A DNA stretch of 12,044 nucleotides from Dermatophilus congolensis (lineage in GTDB: Bacteria > Actinomycetota > Actinomycetes > Actinomycetales > Dermatophilaceae), in NCBI GenBank assembly GCA_030538115.1, contig JAUNUP010000057.1:1-12044 (forward strand). The letters are read 5' to 3'. The position numbers and the translations under genes were made by a program. Positions 1 through 7,392 of the stretch are shown one piece after another. The notes beneath the pieces are model-generated. The model saw nothing but the letters and a program-made list of their open reading frames with translations. It ran no database searches and was not told the DNA's origin. Position 1 is the first letter of the stretch; every line of letters begins with the position of its first letter.

Positions 1-55
1 ACCACCTCTAACCCCATGTGACCCACATCACTTACACAGAAATCTTGACAACCTC
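1..55. mobile_element. Outer end of an insertion sequence, probably IS256-type, inserted into the IS110 transposase gene
   Basis: Read on the minus strand, the IS110 reading frame runs normally to codon 171 and then meets a TGA. From there the sequence becomes unlike any IS110 transposase and contains the block TTTCTGTGTAAGTGA. A TGTGTAA core a few bases inside the terminus is reminiscent of IS256-family terminal inverted repeats. Bases 16-29 also form a loose inverted repeat (TGTGACCCACATCA). The abrupt loss of coding similarity marks a junction near 54-58. The family assignment is from memory of the terminal motif; no transposase of this element lies in the window. It could instead be another IS or a rearrangement breakpoint. 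Confidence 0.42.
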
Positions 56-569
56 AAGCCTCGTGAGCCGTGGTCCAGGCGGTGCCGCCTTCATAGACGT
101 GCCCGTGGCGCAGCAGCAGCTTGGACAGACGGTGCCGCGCGCTCATCAACGCGCCCCGGGCGTCTTCACGGGCCCGGGACAGGTCCCGCGCCGACTCGGC
201 CGCGATCGAGGGGACCGCGACCGGCACGATGTCGTCGTTACGGGCCAGCCGGGCCAGCAACACCGCGTCACGGCGATCAGTCTTCACCCGATCCCCGACC
301 GGCCGCAGCAACTTCGAAGGAGCCGCGACCTGCACCCGGTACCCGGCAGCGTGCAACGCCCGCGCCAGGCCATACCCGGTCGGCCCAGCTTCGTACGTGA
401 CCAGGACCGGCCCGTGCTCACCGGCGATCTCCTCCACGAACGCGACCACGCACTCCGGCCGCGGTGACACCGCCCGTTCGACCAACTCCCCCGTCAGGGT
501 ATCGATCGCTGCCGCACGCACCGATCGTGCGTGAACATCCAGCCCAATGCTCGTACGCTCGATGAACAC
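54..569 (-). pseudogene. IS110-family transposase (DEDD recombinase), N-terminal half only
   Basis: This encodes the RuvC-like N-terminal domain of an IS110-family recombinase, which cuts and rejoins DNA of its own element. The 171 residues hold the expected acidic tetrad: D11 in GLDVH, E60 in TYEAGPTGYG, and D98 and D101 in KTDRRDA. The family is usually about 340-400 residues. The C-terminal Transposase_20 domain, which carries the catalytic serine, is missing because the frame hits a TGA after ...TTAHEA, where unrelated sequence begins. The GTG start at 569 is preceded by AGGAGG (575-580) five bases away, an excellent ribosome binding site. The truncated product should be inactive as a recombinase. 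The loss appears to be caused by insertion of another element at about position 55, so the 3' half may lie beyond the window. Confidence 0.88.
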
Positions 570-752
570 CGGGGCCTCCTATGCATGTCGGCACCGCCCC
601 AGCCACTCTGGGGCCGGTGATCCACGAATCCTGCATACGCGAGGCCCCGGCCACAACACCCAAGACAACCCGCGACCCTCATAGGGTCTGACCTGCGGCA
701 CACTCACCCACTCCGCCGCGGTTCCTTCTCGTGCCAAGGCACTTGCGCTGTT
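55..752 (-). mobile_element. Remnant of an IS110-family element: non-coding left end plus 5' part of the transposase gene
   Basis: The element comprises the interrupted transposase gene and its upstream non-coding segment. IS110 elements lack conventional terminal inverted repeats and long target duplications, so the outer boundary cannot be read directly. It probably lies between about 690 and 752, where the hairpin-rich leader gives way to a tandem palindromic repeat. That spacing agrees with the length of upstream non-coding ends known for IS110-group elements. The other end is not in the window. Confidence 0.6.
570..740 (-). ncRNA. Candidate IS110 bridge RNA region upstream of the transposase
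   Basis: IS110-group elements such as IS621 encode a structured bridge RNA (about 180 nt) in the non-coding end upstream of the recombinase; it pairs with both target and donor DNA. Here the roughly 170 bases upstream of the GTG start have no supported gene but contain hairpins. One is GACCCT/AGGGTC with a 3-nt loop (674-688). Another is CCCCA/TGGGG with a 7-nt loop (597-613). GGGGCC and GGCCCC segments near 611-650 could also pair over a longer range. Hairpins and position are seen; the RNA itself and its exact ends are inferred. High GC content makes some pairing likely by chance. Confidence 0.35.
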
Positions 753-780
753 CTTCTCGTGCCACGGCACTTGCGCTGTT
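725..780. repeat. Tandem 28-bp direct repeat, each unit with a GTGCC-NN-GGCAC palindrome
   Basis: Unit 1 (725-752) and unit 2 (753-780) are adjacent and differ at one base only (A737 versus C765). Each contains a 12-bp palindrome, GTGCCAAGGCAC at 731-742 and GTGCCACGGCAC at 759-770, followed by TTGCGCTGTT. A third palindrome, GTGCCGTGGCAC (802-813), follows outside the tandem unit. The arrangement resembles REP-type palindromic repeats. IS110 elements are known to insert into such repeats (IS621 in E. coli REP sequences), so this may be the target site. The cluster lies between the IS110 end and the 3' end of the ABC-F gene and is the only sizeable gene-free DNA on this side. Confidence 0.8.
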
Positions 781-801
781 GCTGCACACGTAGATCGACC
801 T

Positions 802-827
802 GTGCCGTGGCACCCACCGAGTCGGTG
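802..827 (-). terminator. Possible hairpin terminator downstream of the ABC-F gene
   Basis: Two short hairpins follow the ABC-F stop codon (830-832) directly: CACCG/CGGTG with a 3-nt loop (815-827) and the palindrome GTGCCGTGGCAC (802-813). There is no T-run, but high-GC actinobacterial terminators often lack one. The second palindrome belongs to the repeat family seen at 731-770, so the termination role is uncertain. Confidence 0.35.
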
Positions 828-829
828 AG

Positions 830-2644
830 CTACTCCAGCTGGTCGGAGAGGTCGAGCCAGCGGTCTTCGAGGTCGCCCATCTCGTTCTCCAGTTCTCGGA
901 GGCGGGCCGTCTGTTCGGCCAAGCCCTCGTAGTCGCCCTGGTCGTGGGCGGCCATTGTCGAGTGGGCCTTCTCGATCTGCTGGGTCAGCTTGGTCATGCG
1001 TCGCTCGATCGCGGCGATCTCTTTGGTCACCGCCCGCGCCTCCGCGCCTGACAGGCCCGCACCTGCATCTCCTGAGCCGCCGCCGGAGCCCGATCCCGCG
1101 GCAGGACGCGCAGACGTGCGTGCCGCCTCCTCCGTCTCCCGGCGACGCAGGTACTCGTCGACGCCTCCGGGCAGGTGCCGCAGGCGGTGGTCGAAGATCG
1201 CGTACTGCTGATCCGTGACCCGCTCGAGGAAGTACCGGTCGTGGCTGACCACGATGAGGGTGCCCGGCCACGAGTCGAGCAGGTCTTCCATCGCGGCGAG
1301 CATGTCGGTGTCGAGGTCGTTGGTCGGCTCGTCGAGGATCAGCAAGTTCGGCTGCGCCAACAGGATGAGCAGCAACTGCAACCGCCGCCGCTGCCCACCG
1401 GAGAGATCCTTCACCGGAGTCGACAGGTGCGCGCTCTCGAACCCGAGCCGCTCCAACAACTGCCCGGGAGTCAGCTCCTGCGCCTTCGAGCCGGAGCCGA
1501 ACGTGTACGCCGTCCGCAGCCGCGAAAGCACCACGCGAACCGGGTCATCGAGGTGGTCTTCGAGCTCGTCGATGCGCTGCGTCAGCGTCGCGACCTGCAC
1601 GGTTTTACCGCGCTTCACCCGACCCCGGGTCGGCTCGATCGACCCGTCGATGAGCCCGAGCAAGCTCGACTTACCCGACCCGTTGACGCCAAGAATCCCG
1701 GTGCGTTCGCCCGGAGCGAGCCGCCACTCGACATCGCGCAGCACTTCTTTGTCACCGTACGACACGCCGGCACCGTGCAGGTCGATGACGTCCTTGCCCA
1801 GCCGCCCCACGGCAAGCGCCTTGAGCGCCACCGCATTTCGGATCTCGGGCACGTCGGCGATGAGCGCGTTCGCCGCGTCGATACGGAACTTCGGCTTCGA
1901 CGTCCGCGCGGGTGCACCCCGCCGCAGCCACGCCAACTCCTTGCGGGCCAGGTTCTGCCGCCGCTGTTCCACGGCTGCGGCCTGCCGGTCGCGCTCGACC
2001 CGCTGCAGGATGTACGCCGCGTAGCCGCCTTCGAACGGCTCGACGATGCGGTCGTGCACCTCCCACGTGAGCGTGCATACCTCGTCGAGAAACCAGCGGT
2101 CGTGCGTCACGACCATGAGCCCGCCCGCGTTCGGCGCCCAGCGGCCCTTGAGGTGGGCCGCGAGCCACGTGATGCCCTCGACGTCGAGGTGGTTGGTCGG
2201 CTCGTCGAGGATGAGGATGTCGTGTTCGCCAGCCAGCAACCGCGCCAGGTCGACGCGGCGCCGCTGCCCACCGGAGAGGGTGCCGATCGCGGCGTCCCAC
2301 GGCAGGTCGCGCACGAGCCCGGCCAGCACGTCGCGCACCTTCGGGTCGCCGGCCCACTCGTGCTCGTCACGGTCGCCGACCACAGCGTGACCGACGGTGT
2401 CGTCGTCGGCGAGCGTGTCGCGCTGGTGCAGCACACCGATGCGCACGCCTCCGCGCGTGGTCACACGCCCCGAGTTCGGTTCGAGCGTTCCCGCGAGCAT
2501 CGCCAGCAACGACGATTTGCCGTCACCGTTGCGTCCGACGATGCCGATACGGTCGCCCTCGTTCACTCCGAGCGTGACGGAGTCGAAGACGACCTTGGTG
2601 GGGTATTCGAGGTGCAGGGCTTCAGCCCCGAGCAGATGCGCCAT
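830..2644 (-). CDS. ABC-F family ATPase, Uup-like, with C-terminal coiled coil
   Basis: A 604-residue soluble protein with two ABC cassettes and no membrane segments, as in ABC-F proteins that act on the ribosome rather than as transporters. Cassette 1 has Walker A GRNGDGKS (37-44), signature LSGGQ (123-127) and Walker B ILILDEP (143-149). Cassette 2 has NGSGKS (321-326), LSGGQ (414-418) and LLILDEP (434-440). The linker around 215-265 contains RRGAPARTSKPKFR, typical of the Uup branch. A Gly/Ser-rich stretch (about 516-532) leads to a heptad-like coiled coil (about 535-604). It is the last gene of the metG-ispE cluster, 61 bp after ispE. Its ATG has little Shine-Dalgarno sequence but a TAGGCT hexamer nine bases upstream. 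The context suggests a housekeeping role; an antibiotic-resistance ABC-F is less likely but not excluded. Confidence 0.95.
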   Translation of the reverse strand: MAHLLGAEALHLEYPTKVVFDSVTLGVNEGDRIGIVGRNGDGKSSLLAMLAGTLEPNSGRVTTRGGVRIGVLHQRDTLADDDTVGHAVVGDRDEHEWAGDPKVRDVLAGLVRDLPWDAAIGTLSGGQRRRVDLARLLAGEHDILILDEPTNHLDVEGITWLAAHLKGRWAPNAGGLMVVTHDRWFLDEVCTLTWEVHDRIVEPFEGGYAAYILQRVERDRQAAAVEQRRQNLARKELAWLRRGAPARTSKPKFRIDAANALIADVPEIRNAVALKALAVGRLGKDVIDLHGAGVSYGDKEVLRDVEWRLAPGERTGILGVNGSGKSSLLGLIDGSIEPTRGRVKRGKTVQVATLTQRIDELEDHLDDPVRVVLSRLRTAYTFGSGSKAQELTPGQLLERLGFESAHLSTPVKDLSGGQRRRLQLLLILLAQPNLLILDEPTNDLDTDMLAAMEDLLDSWPGTLIVVSHDRYFLERVTDQQYAIFDHRLRHLPGGVDEYLRRRETEEAARTSARPAAGSGSGGGSGDAGAGLSGAEARAVTKEIAAIERRMTKLTQQIEKAHSTMAAHDQGDYEGLAEQTARLRELENEMGDLEDRWLDLSDQLE

Positions 2645-2653
2645 AGGCGACCA

Positions 2654-2659
2654 AGCCTA
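2654..2659 (-). promoter_or_regulatory. -10-like TAGGCT just upstream of the ABC-F start
   Basis: TAGGCT fits the actinobacterial -10 pattern TANNNT and ends nine bases before the ATG. It would give an almost leaderless transcript, consistent with the absence of a clear ribosome binding site. No convincing -35 is seen, which is common for such promoters. Confidence 0.35.
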
Positions 2660-2705
2660 TCCAAGGCGAGCCGCAGAACGTTCCCCGTACCGGCGGTCGT
2701 GCGCG

Positions 2706-3632
2706 TCAGAGCCCCGTCACGACATGGGCGCCGTGTACCGGGCCGCCCGCGCGCTTGACCAGCGCCCCGATCTCGGAGGCGGTCAGGGCCGAGACCAGGT
2801 CGAGCGCCTGCTCGGGATTCGCCGCGAGAAACGCGACGGTCGGCCCCGACCCCGAGACGAGACCGCCCAGCGCCCCGCACTCCAGCCCGGCCAGGAGCAC
2901 GTCGCCCAGTTCGGGCCGCAGCGACAGTGCCGCCTCCTGCAGGTCGTTCGTCAGGGCTGCCCCGAGGGCTTCGACGTCGCCGTTGCGGAGGGCCGCCATC
3001 ATCGCGGGCGTCGGCTCCGGGGGCCGGACCTCGCGCCCCTCACGGATCCGGTCGAGCTCGGCGAACACCGCCGGAGTCGACAGCCCCTCGTCGCTGGTGA
3101 CCAGCACCCACTCGTACCGCCCGCGCCCGAGCACCGGCGCGACCCGCTCCCCACGCCCCGACCCGATGGCGGTGCCGCCGGTGAGCGCGAAGTTGACGTC
3201 GCTGCCCAACCGCTCAGCGAGGGAGTCGAGCACGGCCCGATCGCTGTCGAGCCCCCACAGCGTGTCACACGCGACCAGCGCGCCCGCCGCGTCGGCCGAC
3301 CCACCGGCCAGCCCGGCCGCGACCGGAATCGACTTGTCGATCGTGATCTTGACTGGCCGTTCCACGCCCTCCCACGAGCCGAGCAGCTTCGCGGCATCGA
3401 GCGCGAGGTTGCCGTCGCCCGCCGGCACGAGGTGGGAGTACGGACCGAGCACCTCGACCGACCAGTCGTCCGCTTCTTCCACTGTGACCAGGTCGAACAG
3501 GCTCACCGCGTGAAACACCGTCGAGAGGTCGTGGTACCCGTCGGCGCGAAGGGGGCCCACGAGCAGCTCAAGGTTGAGCTTGGCCGGAACCCGCACGGTC
3601 ACCGCATCTCGGCGCGCAGACATGGGAGGCAT
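2706..3632 (-). CDS. ispE: 4-diphosphocytidyl-2-C-methyl-D-erythritol kinase
   Basis: IspE phosphorylates the 2-hydroxyl of CDP-methylerythritol with ATP in the cytosolic MEP route to IPP and DMAPP. The 308 residues show the GHMP-kinase fold: PAKLNL near the N terminus (16-21; K18 corresponds to the catalytic lysine), the ATP-binding loop PVAAGLAGGSADAA (103-116), SDVNF (144-148; D145 as catalytic aspartate) and the C-terminal SGSGPTVAFL (260-269). Length is normal for actinobacteria. It lies 69 bp after rsmA and 61 bp before the ABC-F gene. The ATG at 3632 was chosen because an in-frame TGA lies shortly upstream and TAGGCT precedes it by seven bases. A second ATG three codons in (3623) is possible. 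No Shine-Dalgarno is visible, suggesting a leaderless message or read-through from rsmA. Confidence 0.96.
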   Translation of the reverse strand: MPPMSARRDAVTVRVPAKLNLELLVGPLRADGYHDLSTVFHAVSLFDLVTVEEADDWSVEVLGPYSHLVPAGDGNLALDAAKLLGSWEGVERPVKITIDKSIPVAAGLAGGSADAAGALVACDTLWGLDSDRAVLDSLAERLGSDVNFALTGGTAIGSGRGERVAPVLGRGRYEWVLVTSDEGLSTPAVFAELDRIREGREVRPPEPTPAMMAALRNGDVEALGAALTNDLQEAALSLRPELGDVLLAGLECGALGGLVSGSGPTVAFLAANPEQALDLVSALTASEIGALVKRAGGPVHGAHVVTGL

Positions 3633-3639
3633 GGCGCTC

Positions 3640-3645
3640 AGCCTA
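3640..3645 (-). promoter_or_regulatory. -10-like TAGGCT for a leaderless ispE transcript
   Basis: TAGGCT ends seven bases before the ispE ATG, the spacing at which transcription would begin at the start codon itself. It is the same hexamer seen before the ABC-F gene. A GTGACC (4 of 6 matches to TTGACA) lies 15 bases upstream, a short spacing. Confidence 0.4.
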
Positions 3646-3701
3646 CGTCGCTGACCCGCTGGTCACAGTGGTGCAGATCCCTCCATGTGGCCCGATCACG
3701 C

Positions 3702-4583
3702 TCAGAGCCGACGCTCGCGTGCCTCGGCGATGCGGGCGAACGCGGCGATGTCGAGACGTTCGCCGCGGCTCGTCGGATCGACCCCCGCCTCGCGCAGACA
3801 CTCCTCCGCGACGGAGGCGCCCCCCGCCCAACCGGCGAGCGCGGCGCGGAGGGTCTTGCGGCGCTGGGCGAATGCCGCGTCGATGCACGCGAACACCGTC
3901 TCGCGGGAGGCGGTCGTCGCAGGCGGATCGCGGCGTTCGAAGAGCACCAGCCCGGATTCGACGCGCGGCACCGGCCAGAACACCGACGGCCCTACCGACC
4001 CGACCACGCGTGCGTCGGCGTACCAGGCGGCCTTCACGCTCGGCACGCCGTACACCTTCGAGCCGGGGTCGGCGGCCAACCGCTGCGCGACCTCCATCTG
4101 CACCATGACCAGGGCCTTGATGATGCTCGGAAAGTGCTGCAGAAACGTGAGGATCACCGGGGTCGAGACGTTGTACGGCAGGTTCGCCACGAGCGCGGAG
4201 GGCGGCGGGCCGGGTAACTCGGTCACGCGCATCGCGTCGGCCTGCACGAGCCGCAGGGAGTCGGCGTGCCCGGGCGCGAATCGTTGCACGGTACTCGGCA
4301 ACAGCTCGGCGAGCACGGGGTCGATCTCGACGGCCGTGACCGACGCGACCTTCTCGAGCAGCGCCAGCGTGAGCGATCCGAGCCCCGGCCCGACCTCGAC
4401 GACCACGTCGTCGGGCCCGACTCCGGCGAGCGAGACGATGCGTCGCACCGTGTTCGCGTCGATGACGAAGTTCTGCCCGAGCTGCTTGGTCGGGCGAATG
4501 CCCACGGAGGCGGCCAGCTCCCGAATCGCGGCGGCCCCCAACAGGGTCACGTCATCGCCCGCGGCCGCGTTCTCGCTCACCAC
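3702..4583 (-). CDS. rsmA: 16S rRNA (adenine(1518)-N6/adenine(1519)-N6)-dimethyltransferase
   Basis: RsmA (KsgA) dimethylates two adjacent adenines in helix 45 of 16S rRNA using S-adenosylmethionine, a late step of 30S assembly; its loss gives kasugamycin resistance. The 293 residues contain [10 protein letters not shown] (33-42), the SAM motif [10 protein letters not shown] (63-72), the acidic AVEIDP (84-89), the catalytic NLPY (134-137) and a C-terminal [12 protein letters not shown] (238-249), all hallmarks of the family. Two GTG codons in tandem (4583 and 4580) can start it. The first overlaps the tatD stop by 7 bp, the second by the classic GTGA 4 bp. Translational coupling to tatD is likely, and no separate promoter is seen. 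Confidence 0.96.
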   Translation of the reverse strand: MVSENAAAGDDVTLLGAAAIRELAASVGIRPTKQLGQNFVIDANTVRRIVSLAGVGPDDVVVEVGPGLGSLTLALLEKVASVTAVEIDPVLAELLPSTVQRFAPGHADSLRLVQADAMRVTELPGPPPSALVANLPYNVSTPVILTFLQHFPSIIKALVMVQMEVAQRLAADPGSKVYGVPSVKAAWYADARVVGSVGPSVFWPVPRVESGLVLFERRDPPATTASRETVFACIDAAFAQRRKTLRAALAGWAGGASVAEECLREAGVDPTSRGERLDIAAFARIAEARERRL

Positions 4584-5434
4584 GGGCCGTACAGCCGCTC
4601 GGCGTTGGCCGAGACCGCCTCGGCGAGCTGCGGCACAGAGATGTTGAGCACCTCGGCCATCGCCCGCACCGTGTGGGGCATGAGGTAGGGCGCGTTCGCG
4701 GCACCGCGGTGCGGCATGGGGGTGAGGTAGGGGGCGTCGGTCTCGACGAGCACCTGGTCGAGCGGCGTCACCGACAGGGCGTCGCGCAGGTCACGGGCGT
4801 TCTTGAACGTCACCGTGCCCGAGAACGAGAGGTAGTACCCGGCCGCCACGCACTCGCGGGCCATCGCGAGATCGCCTGAGAAGCAGTGAAAGACGGTCGC
4901 CTGGGGCGCCCCCTCTTCGCGGAGGATGCGCAGCACGTCGTCGTGGGAGTCACGGTCGTGGATCTGCAGCGGCAGCCCGTGCTCTTTCGCCAGGGCGATG
5001 TGTCGCCTGAACGAGTGATGCTGGGCCTCGCGCCCTTCGGGGCCGGTGCGGTAGTAGTCGAGCCCCGTCTCCCCCACCGTGCGCACGCGCGGATGCGCGA
5101 CCAGCTCACCGATGCGGTCGATCGCCGCATCCAGCTCGCCGGCAGCCGCGAGCGCGGGGGTTTCGTTGGGGTGCAGGGCGACCCCCGCCAGCAGCGACGG
5201 ATGTGCCTCAGCGAGCTCGACGGCATCCTCCGCCTCCGACACCGAGCAGCCGATGTGCACCACCCGATCGACGCCCACCGCTCGCGCCTCGCGCAGCACC
5301 GCTGCCACGTCGGGCAGGTCGTCGCCGCGGCGCGCCATGTCGATGTGGCAGTGGTTGTCCACCACCGGCAGCGGCAGCGCCTCGGGAGGCGCCGGCCGCT
5401 TCGAGGTCGGAGGCGTGCTGTGCTGTTGCGTCAC
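4577..5434 (-). CDS. tatD: TatD-family metal-dependent DNase
   Basis: A TIM-barrel amidohydrolase-type nuclease of 285 residues; family members are magnesium-dependent DNases linked to DNA repair and degradation. The metal ligands are all visible: H28 and H30 in DNHCHID, E122 in GETGLDYY, H159 in QIHDRDS, H183 in FHCFSG and D233 in ETDAPYLTP. The C-terminal region has the conserved [10 protein letters not shown]. An N-terminal extension of about 22 residues rich in Pro and Thr precedes the barrel. The GTG start at 5434 overlaps the metG stop (GTGA, 4 bp), so translation is probably coupled. The next gene, rsmA, overlaps its end. In mycobacteria and streptomycetes rpfB sits between these two; it is absent here. 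Biological substrate unknown. Confidence 0.94.
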   Translation of the reverse strand: MTQQHSTPPTSKRPAPPEALPLPVVDNHCHIDMARRGDDLPDVAAVLREARAVGVDRVVHIGCSVSEAEDAVELAEAHPSLLAGVALHPNETPALAAAGELDAAIDRIGELVAHPRVRTVGETGLDYYRTGPEGREAQHHSFRRHIALAKEHGLPLQIHDRDSHDDVLRILREEGAPQATVFHCFSGDLAMARECVAAGYYLSFSGTVTFKNARDLRDALSVTPLDQVLVETDAPYLTPMPHRGAANAPYLMPHTVRAMAEVLNISVPQLAEAVSANAERLYGPW

Positions 5435-7254
5435 TCGTCGCCGCCCAGACGCCCCAGCTCATCGTCGATCACGGAGGGGTCGAGCTTGACGAACACCGGG
5501 CTCGGCTTGGCGATCGGTGTACCGGGTACGACCGGAGTCGACTCCCACTTGGCGAAGCCCGAGTAGTCGCCCGTGATGATCGGGAACGTCGTCAGCCCGG
5601 CCGATTCGCCCTCGACCTCGGCCGGCAGGTCTTCGACCTCCTCCATCCGAGGCATCGGGGTGAGCGTGCCGTCGCCGCCGAGCACCTTGTGAATCGCGTT
5701 CGAGGAGTGCGGTAGGAACGGCGACAGGATGAGGTTGAGGTCGCTGACGCACTGGGCCAGCACGTGCAGCACCGTCTCGAGGCGGGCGCGGTTCTCATCC
5801 CCCTTGAGCTTGAACGGCTCGGTGGCCGAGATGTACGCGTTCACCTCGCCGACCACCCGCATCGCCTCCGCGATGCCAGCCCGCTGACGGTGGTGTTCGA
5901 GCAGGTCACCGACCGTTTCGAAGGCCTCACGCACCTGGGCGAGGATCGTCTCGTCGATCGGCTCCAACTGGCCGCACTCGGGGATCTCGCCGATGTTCTT
6001 GGCGATCATCGTCGCCGTGCGGTTGACGAGGTTGCCCCATCCCGCGACGAGTTCGGAGTTGGTGCGCTGCACGAACTCCGCCCACGTGAAGTCGGAGTCG
6101 CTGCTCTCGGGCCCGGCCGCGCAGATGAAGTAGCGCAGCGCATCGGGCTGGTAGCGGGCGAGCACGTCGCGCACGTAGATCACGACGCCTCGACTCGAGG
6201 AGAACGCCTTGCCTTCCATCGTCATGAACTCACTCGCCACGACCTCCGTCGGCAGGTTCAGTTCACCGAAGACGCCCGGCTCGCCGCCCTTGTCGCCCTT
6301 GCCCGCGTACCCGAGCAGCTCGGCCGGCCAGATCTGGCTGTGGAAGGTGATGTTGTCTTTGCCCTGGAAGTAGTACGAGAGCGCCTCGGGGTCGTTCCAC
6401 CACTCACGCCACCGCTCGGGGTCGCCGATGCGCTTCGACCACTCGATAGGCGCCGACAGGTACCCGATGACCGCGTCGAACCACACGTACAAACGCTTCG
6501 ACGGCTGGTCACGCCACCCGTCGAGCGGGATCGGGATACCCCAGTCGATGTCGCGGCTCATCGCCCGCGGCTTCATGTCTTTGAGAAGCCCCTTGCTGAA
6601 CCGGATGACGTTCGGCCGCCACAGCCCCGATTCCTCACGCGCACCGATGAACTCGGCGAGCGCCTCCGCGAGCGCGGGCAGGTCGAGAAAGAAATGCTGG
6701 CTCTCGACGAACTCGGGCGTCTCGCCGTTGATCTTGGAGCGTGGCTCGATGAGGTCGGTGGGGTCGAGCTGGTTACCGCACGTGTCGCACTGGTCGCCGC
6801 GCGCGTCGGTGGCGCCGCAGAGGGGGCACGTGCCTTCGATGTAGCGGTCGGGCAGCGTTCGGCCCGTGCTCGGGCTGATCGCCCCGAACGTCGTCTTCTC
6901 GATCATGTAGCCGTTCTCGTGCACGATGCGGAACAGCTCTTGCACCACCGCGTAGTGGTTGCGGGTGGTGGTGCGGGTGAACAGGTCGTACGAGAGACCG
7001 AGGTTGACGAGGTCTTCGACGATGAGCCGGTTGTTCGTGTCGGCCAGTTCGCGCGGGCTCACCCCGGCGGCGTCGGCGGCCACGAGGATCGGGGTGCCGT
7101 GCTCGTCGGTGCCGCTGACCATCAGTACGTCGTGGCCCGCCATCCGCATGTACCTGCTGAACACGTCGGACGGCACGCCGAACCCGGCGACGTGACCGAT
7201 GTGACGGGGGCCGTTCGCGTACGGCCAGGCAACAGCGGAGAGGACCTTACTCAT
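5431..7254 (-). CDS. metG: Methionyl-tRNA synthetase
   Basis: Charges tRNA-Met with methionine in the cytosol. The 607-residue class I synthetase has the Rossmann signature [11 protein letters not shown] (11-21, HIGH box 18-21) and SGTDEHGTP (47-55). One Cys4 zinc knuckle follows, CPLC (143-146) and CDTC (156-159), as in the MetG1 group. The KMSKS loop appears as KAFSSSR (349-355), a variant I recall from other actinobacterial enzymes. The anticodon-binding helical domain follows (WGNLVNR near 406), and the C terminus ends with the usual [13 protein letters not shown]. It is the first gene of the minus-strand cluster. The ATG at 7254 has no Shine-Dalgarno, but TAGACT lies six bases upstream, so a leaderless message is likely. 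No T-box or other riboswitch is apparent in the 138-bp divergent gap. Confidence 0.97.
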   Translation of the reverse strand: MSKVLSAVAWPYANGPRHIGHVAGFGVPSDVFSRYMRMAGHDVLMVSGTDEHGTPILVAADAAGVSPRELADTNNRLIVEDLVNLGLSYDLFTRTTTRNHYAVVQELFRIVHENGYMIEKTTFGAISPSTGRTLPDRYIEGTCPLCGATDARGDQCDTCGNQLDPTDLIEPRSKINGETPEFVESQHFFLDLPALAEALAEFIGAREESGLWRPNVIRFSKGLLKDMKPRAMSRDIDWGIPIPLDGWRDQPSKRLYVWFDAVIGYLSAPIEWSKRIGDPERWREWWNDPEALSYYFQGKDNITFHSQIWPAELLGYAGKGDKGGEPGVFGELNLPTEVVASEFMTMEGKAFSSSRGVVIYVRDVLARYQPDALRYFICAAGPESSDSDFTWAEFVQRTNSELVAGWGNLVNRTATMIAKNIGEIPECGQLEPIDETILAQVREAFETVGDLLEHHRQRAGIAEAMRVVGEVNAYISATEPFKLKGDENRARLETVLHVLAQCVSDLNLILSPFLPHSSNAIHKVLGGDGTLTPMPRMEEVEDLPAEVEGESAGLTTFPIITGDYSGFAKWESTPVVPGTPIAKPSPVFVKLDPSVIDDELGRLGGDE

Positions 7255-7260
7255 GCCCGA

Positions 7261-7266
7261 AGTCTA
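7261..7266 (-). promoter_or_regulatory. -10-like TAGACT for a leaderless metG transcript
   Basis: TAGACT matches TANNNT and is separated from the metG ATG by only six bases, so transcription would start at or next to the start codon. The absence of any ribosome binding site supports this. It would be the main promoter of the metG-tatD-rsmA-ispE cluster. No clear -35 is seen. Confidence 0.45.
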
Positions 7267-7353
7267 GAGGGGGCCACCGACACTGAGGCGCGGCTGCTCG
7301 GCGTTGTGCACACACGACACGGACACACGATGGCCACCACCCGACCAAGCCTC

Positions 7354-7359
7354 TACGTT
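7354..7359 (+). promoter_or_regulatory. Possible -10 element (TACGTT) of the aldehyde dehydrogenase gene
   Basis: TACGTT fits TANNNT and would start transcription near 7366, leaving a leader of about 27 bases that contains the purine-rich ribosome binding site before the GTG at 7393. The -35 region is weak. This and the metG promoter share the 138-bp divergent intergenic region. Confidence 0.3.
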
Positions 7360-7392
7360 GGAGGAGATCGTCATTGCGGGAGAGGGGAACTC

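Noticed and set aside
18..467. Plus-strand frame over the IS junction as a transposase of the interrupting element
   Set aside because: It runs mostly antisense to the IS110 transposase, has no transposase motif and extends across both elements.
725..813. CRISPR array
   Set aside because: The two 28-bp units abut without spacers, and no cas gene is present.
579..1271. Minus-strand frame covering the IS110 leader and the repeat cluster
   Set aside because: It overlaps the ABC-F gene in another frame, with low-complexity Arg/Gly/Pro composition and no ribosome binding site.
1175..2758. Long open frame on the plus strand opposite the ABC-F gene
   Set aside because: It mirrors the ABC-F coding sequence, is rich in Arg, Pro and Val, and shows no domain; it is an antisense by-product of high GC content.
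2397..4217. 606-codon plus-strand frame opposite ispE and rsmA
   Set aside because: It spans several well-supported minus-strand genes and their gaps and shows no recognisable motif.
5764..7392. Plus-strand open frame continuous with the aldehyde dehydrogenase, suggesting a giant fusion
   Set aside because: This part is antisense to metG. Aldehyde dehydrogenase homology begins only after the GTG at 7393, which has its own ribosome binding site.
7255..7392. T-box or SAM riboswitch ahead of metG
   Set aside because: The divergent gap is only 138 bp, shows no T-box or SAM-box core, and the likely metG start of transcription is at the ATG.
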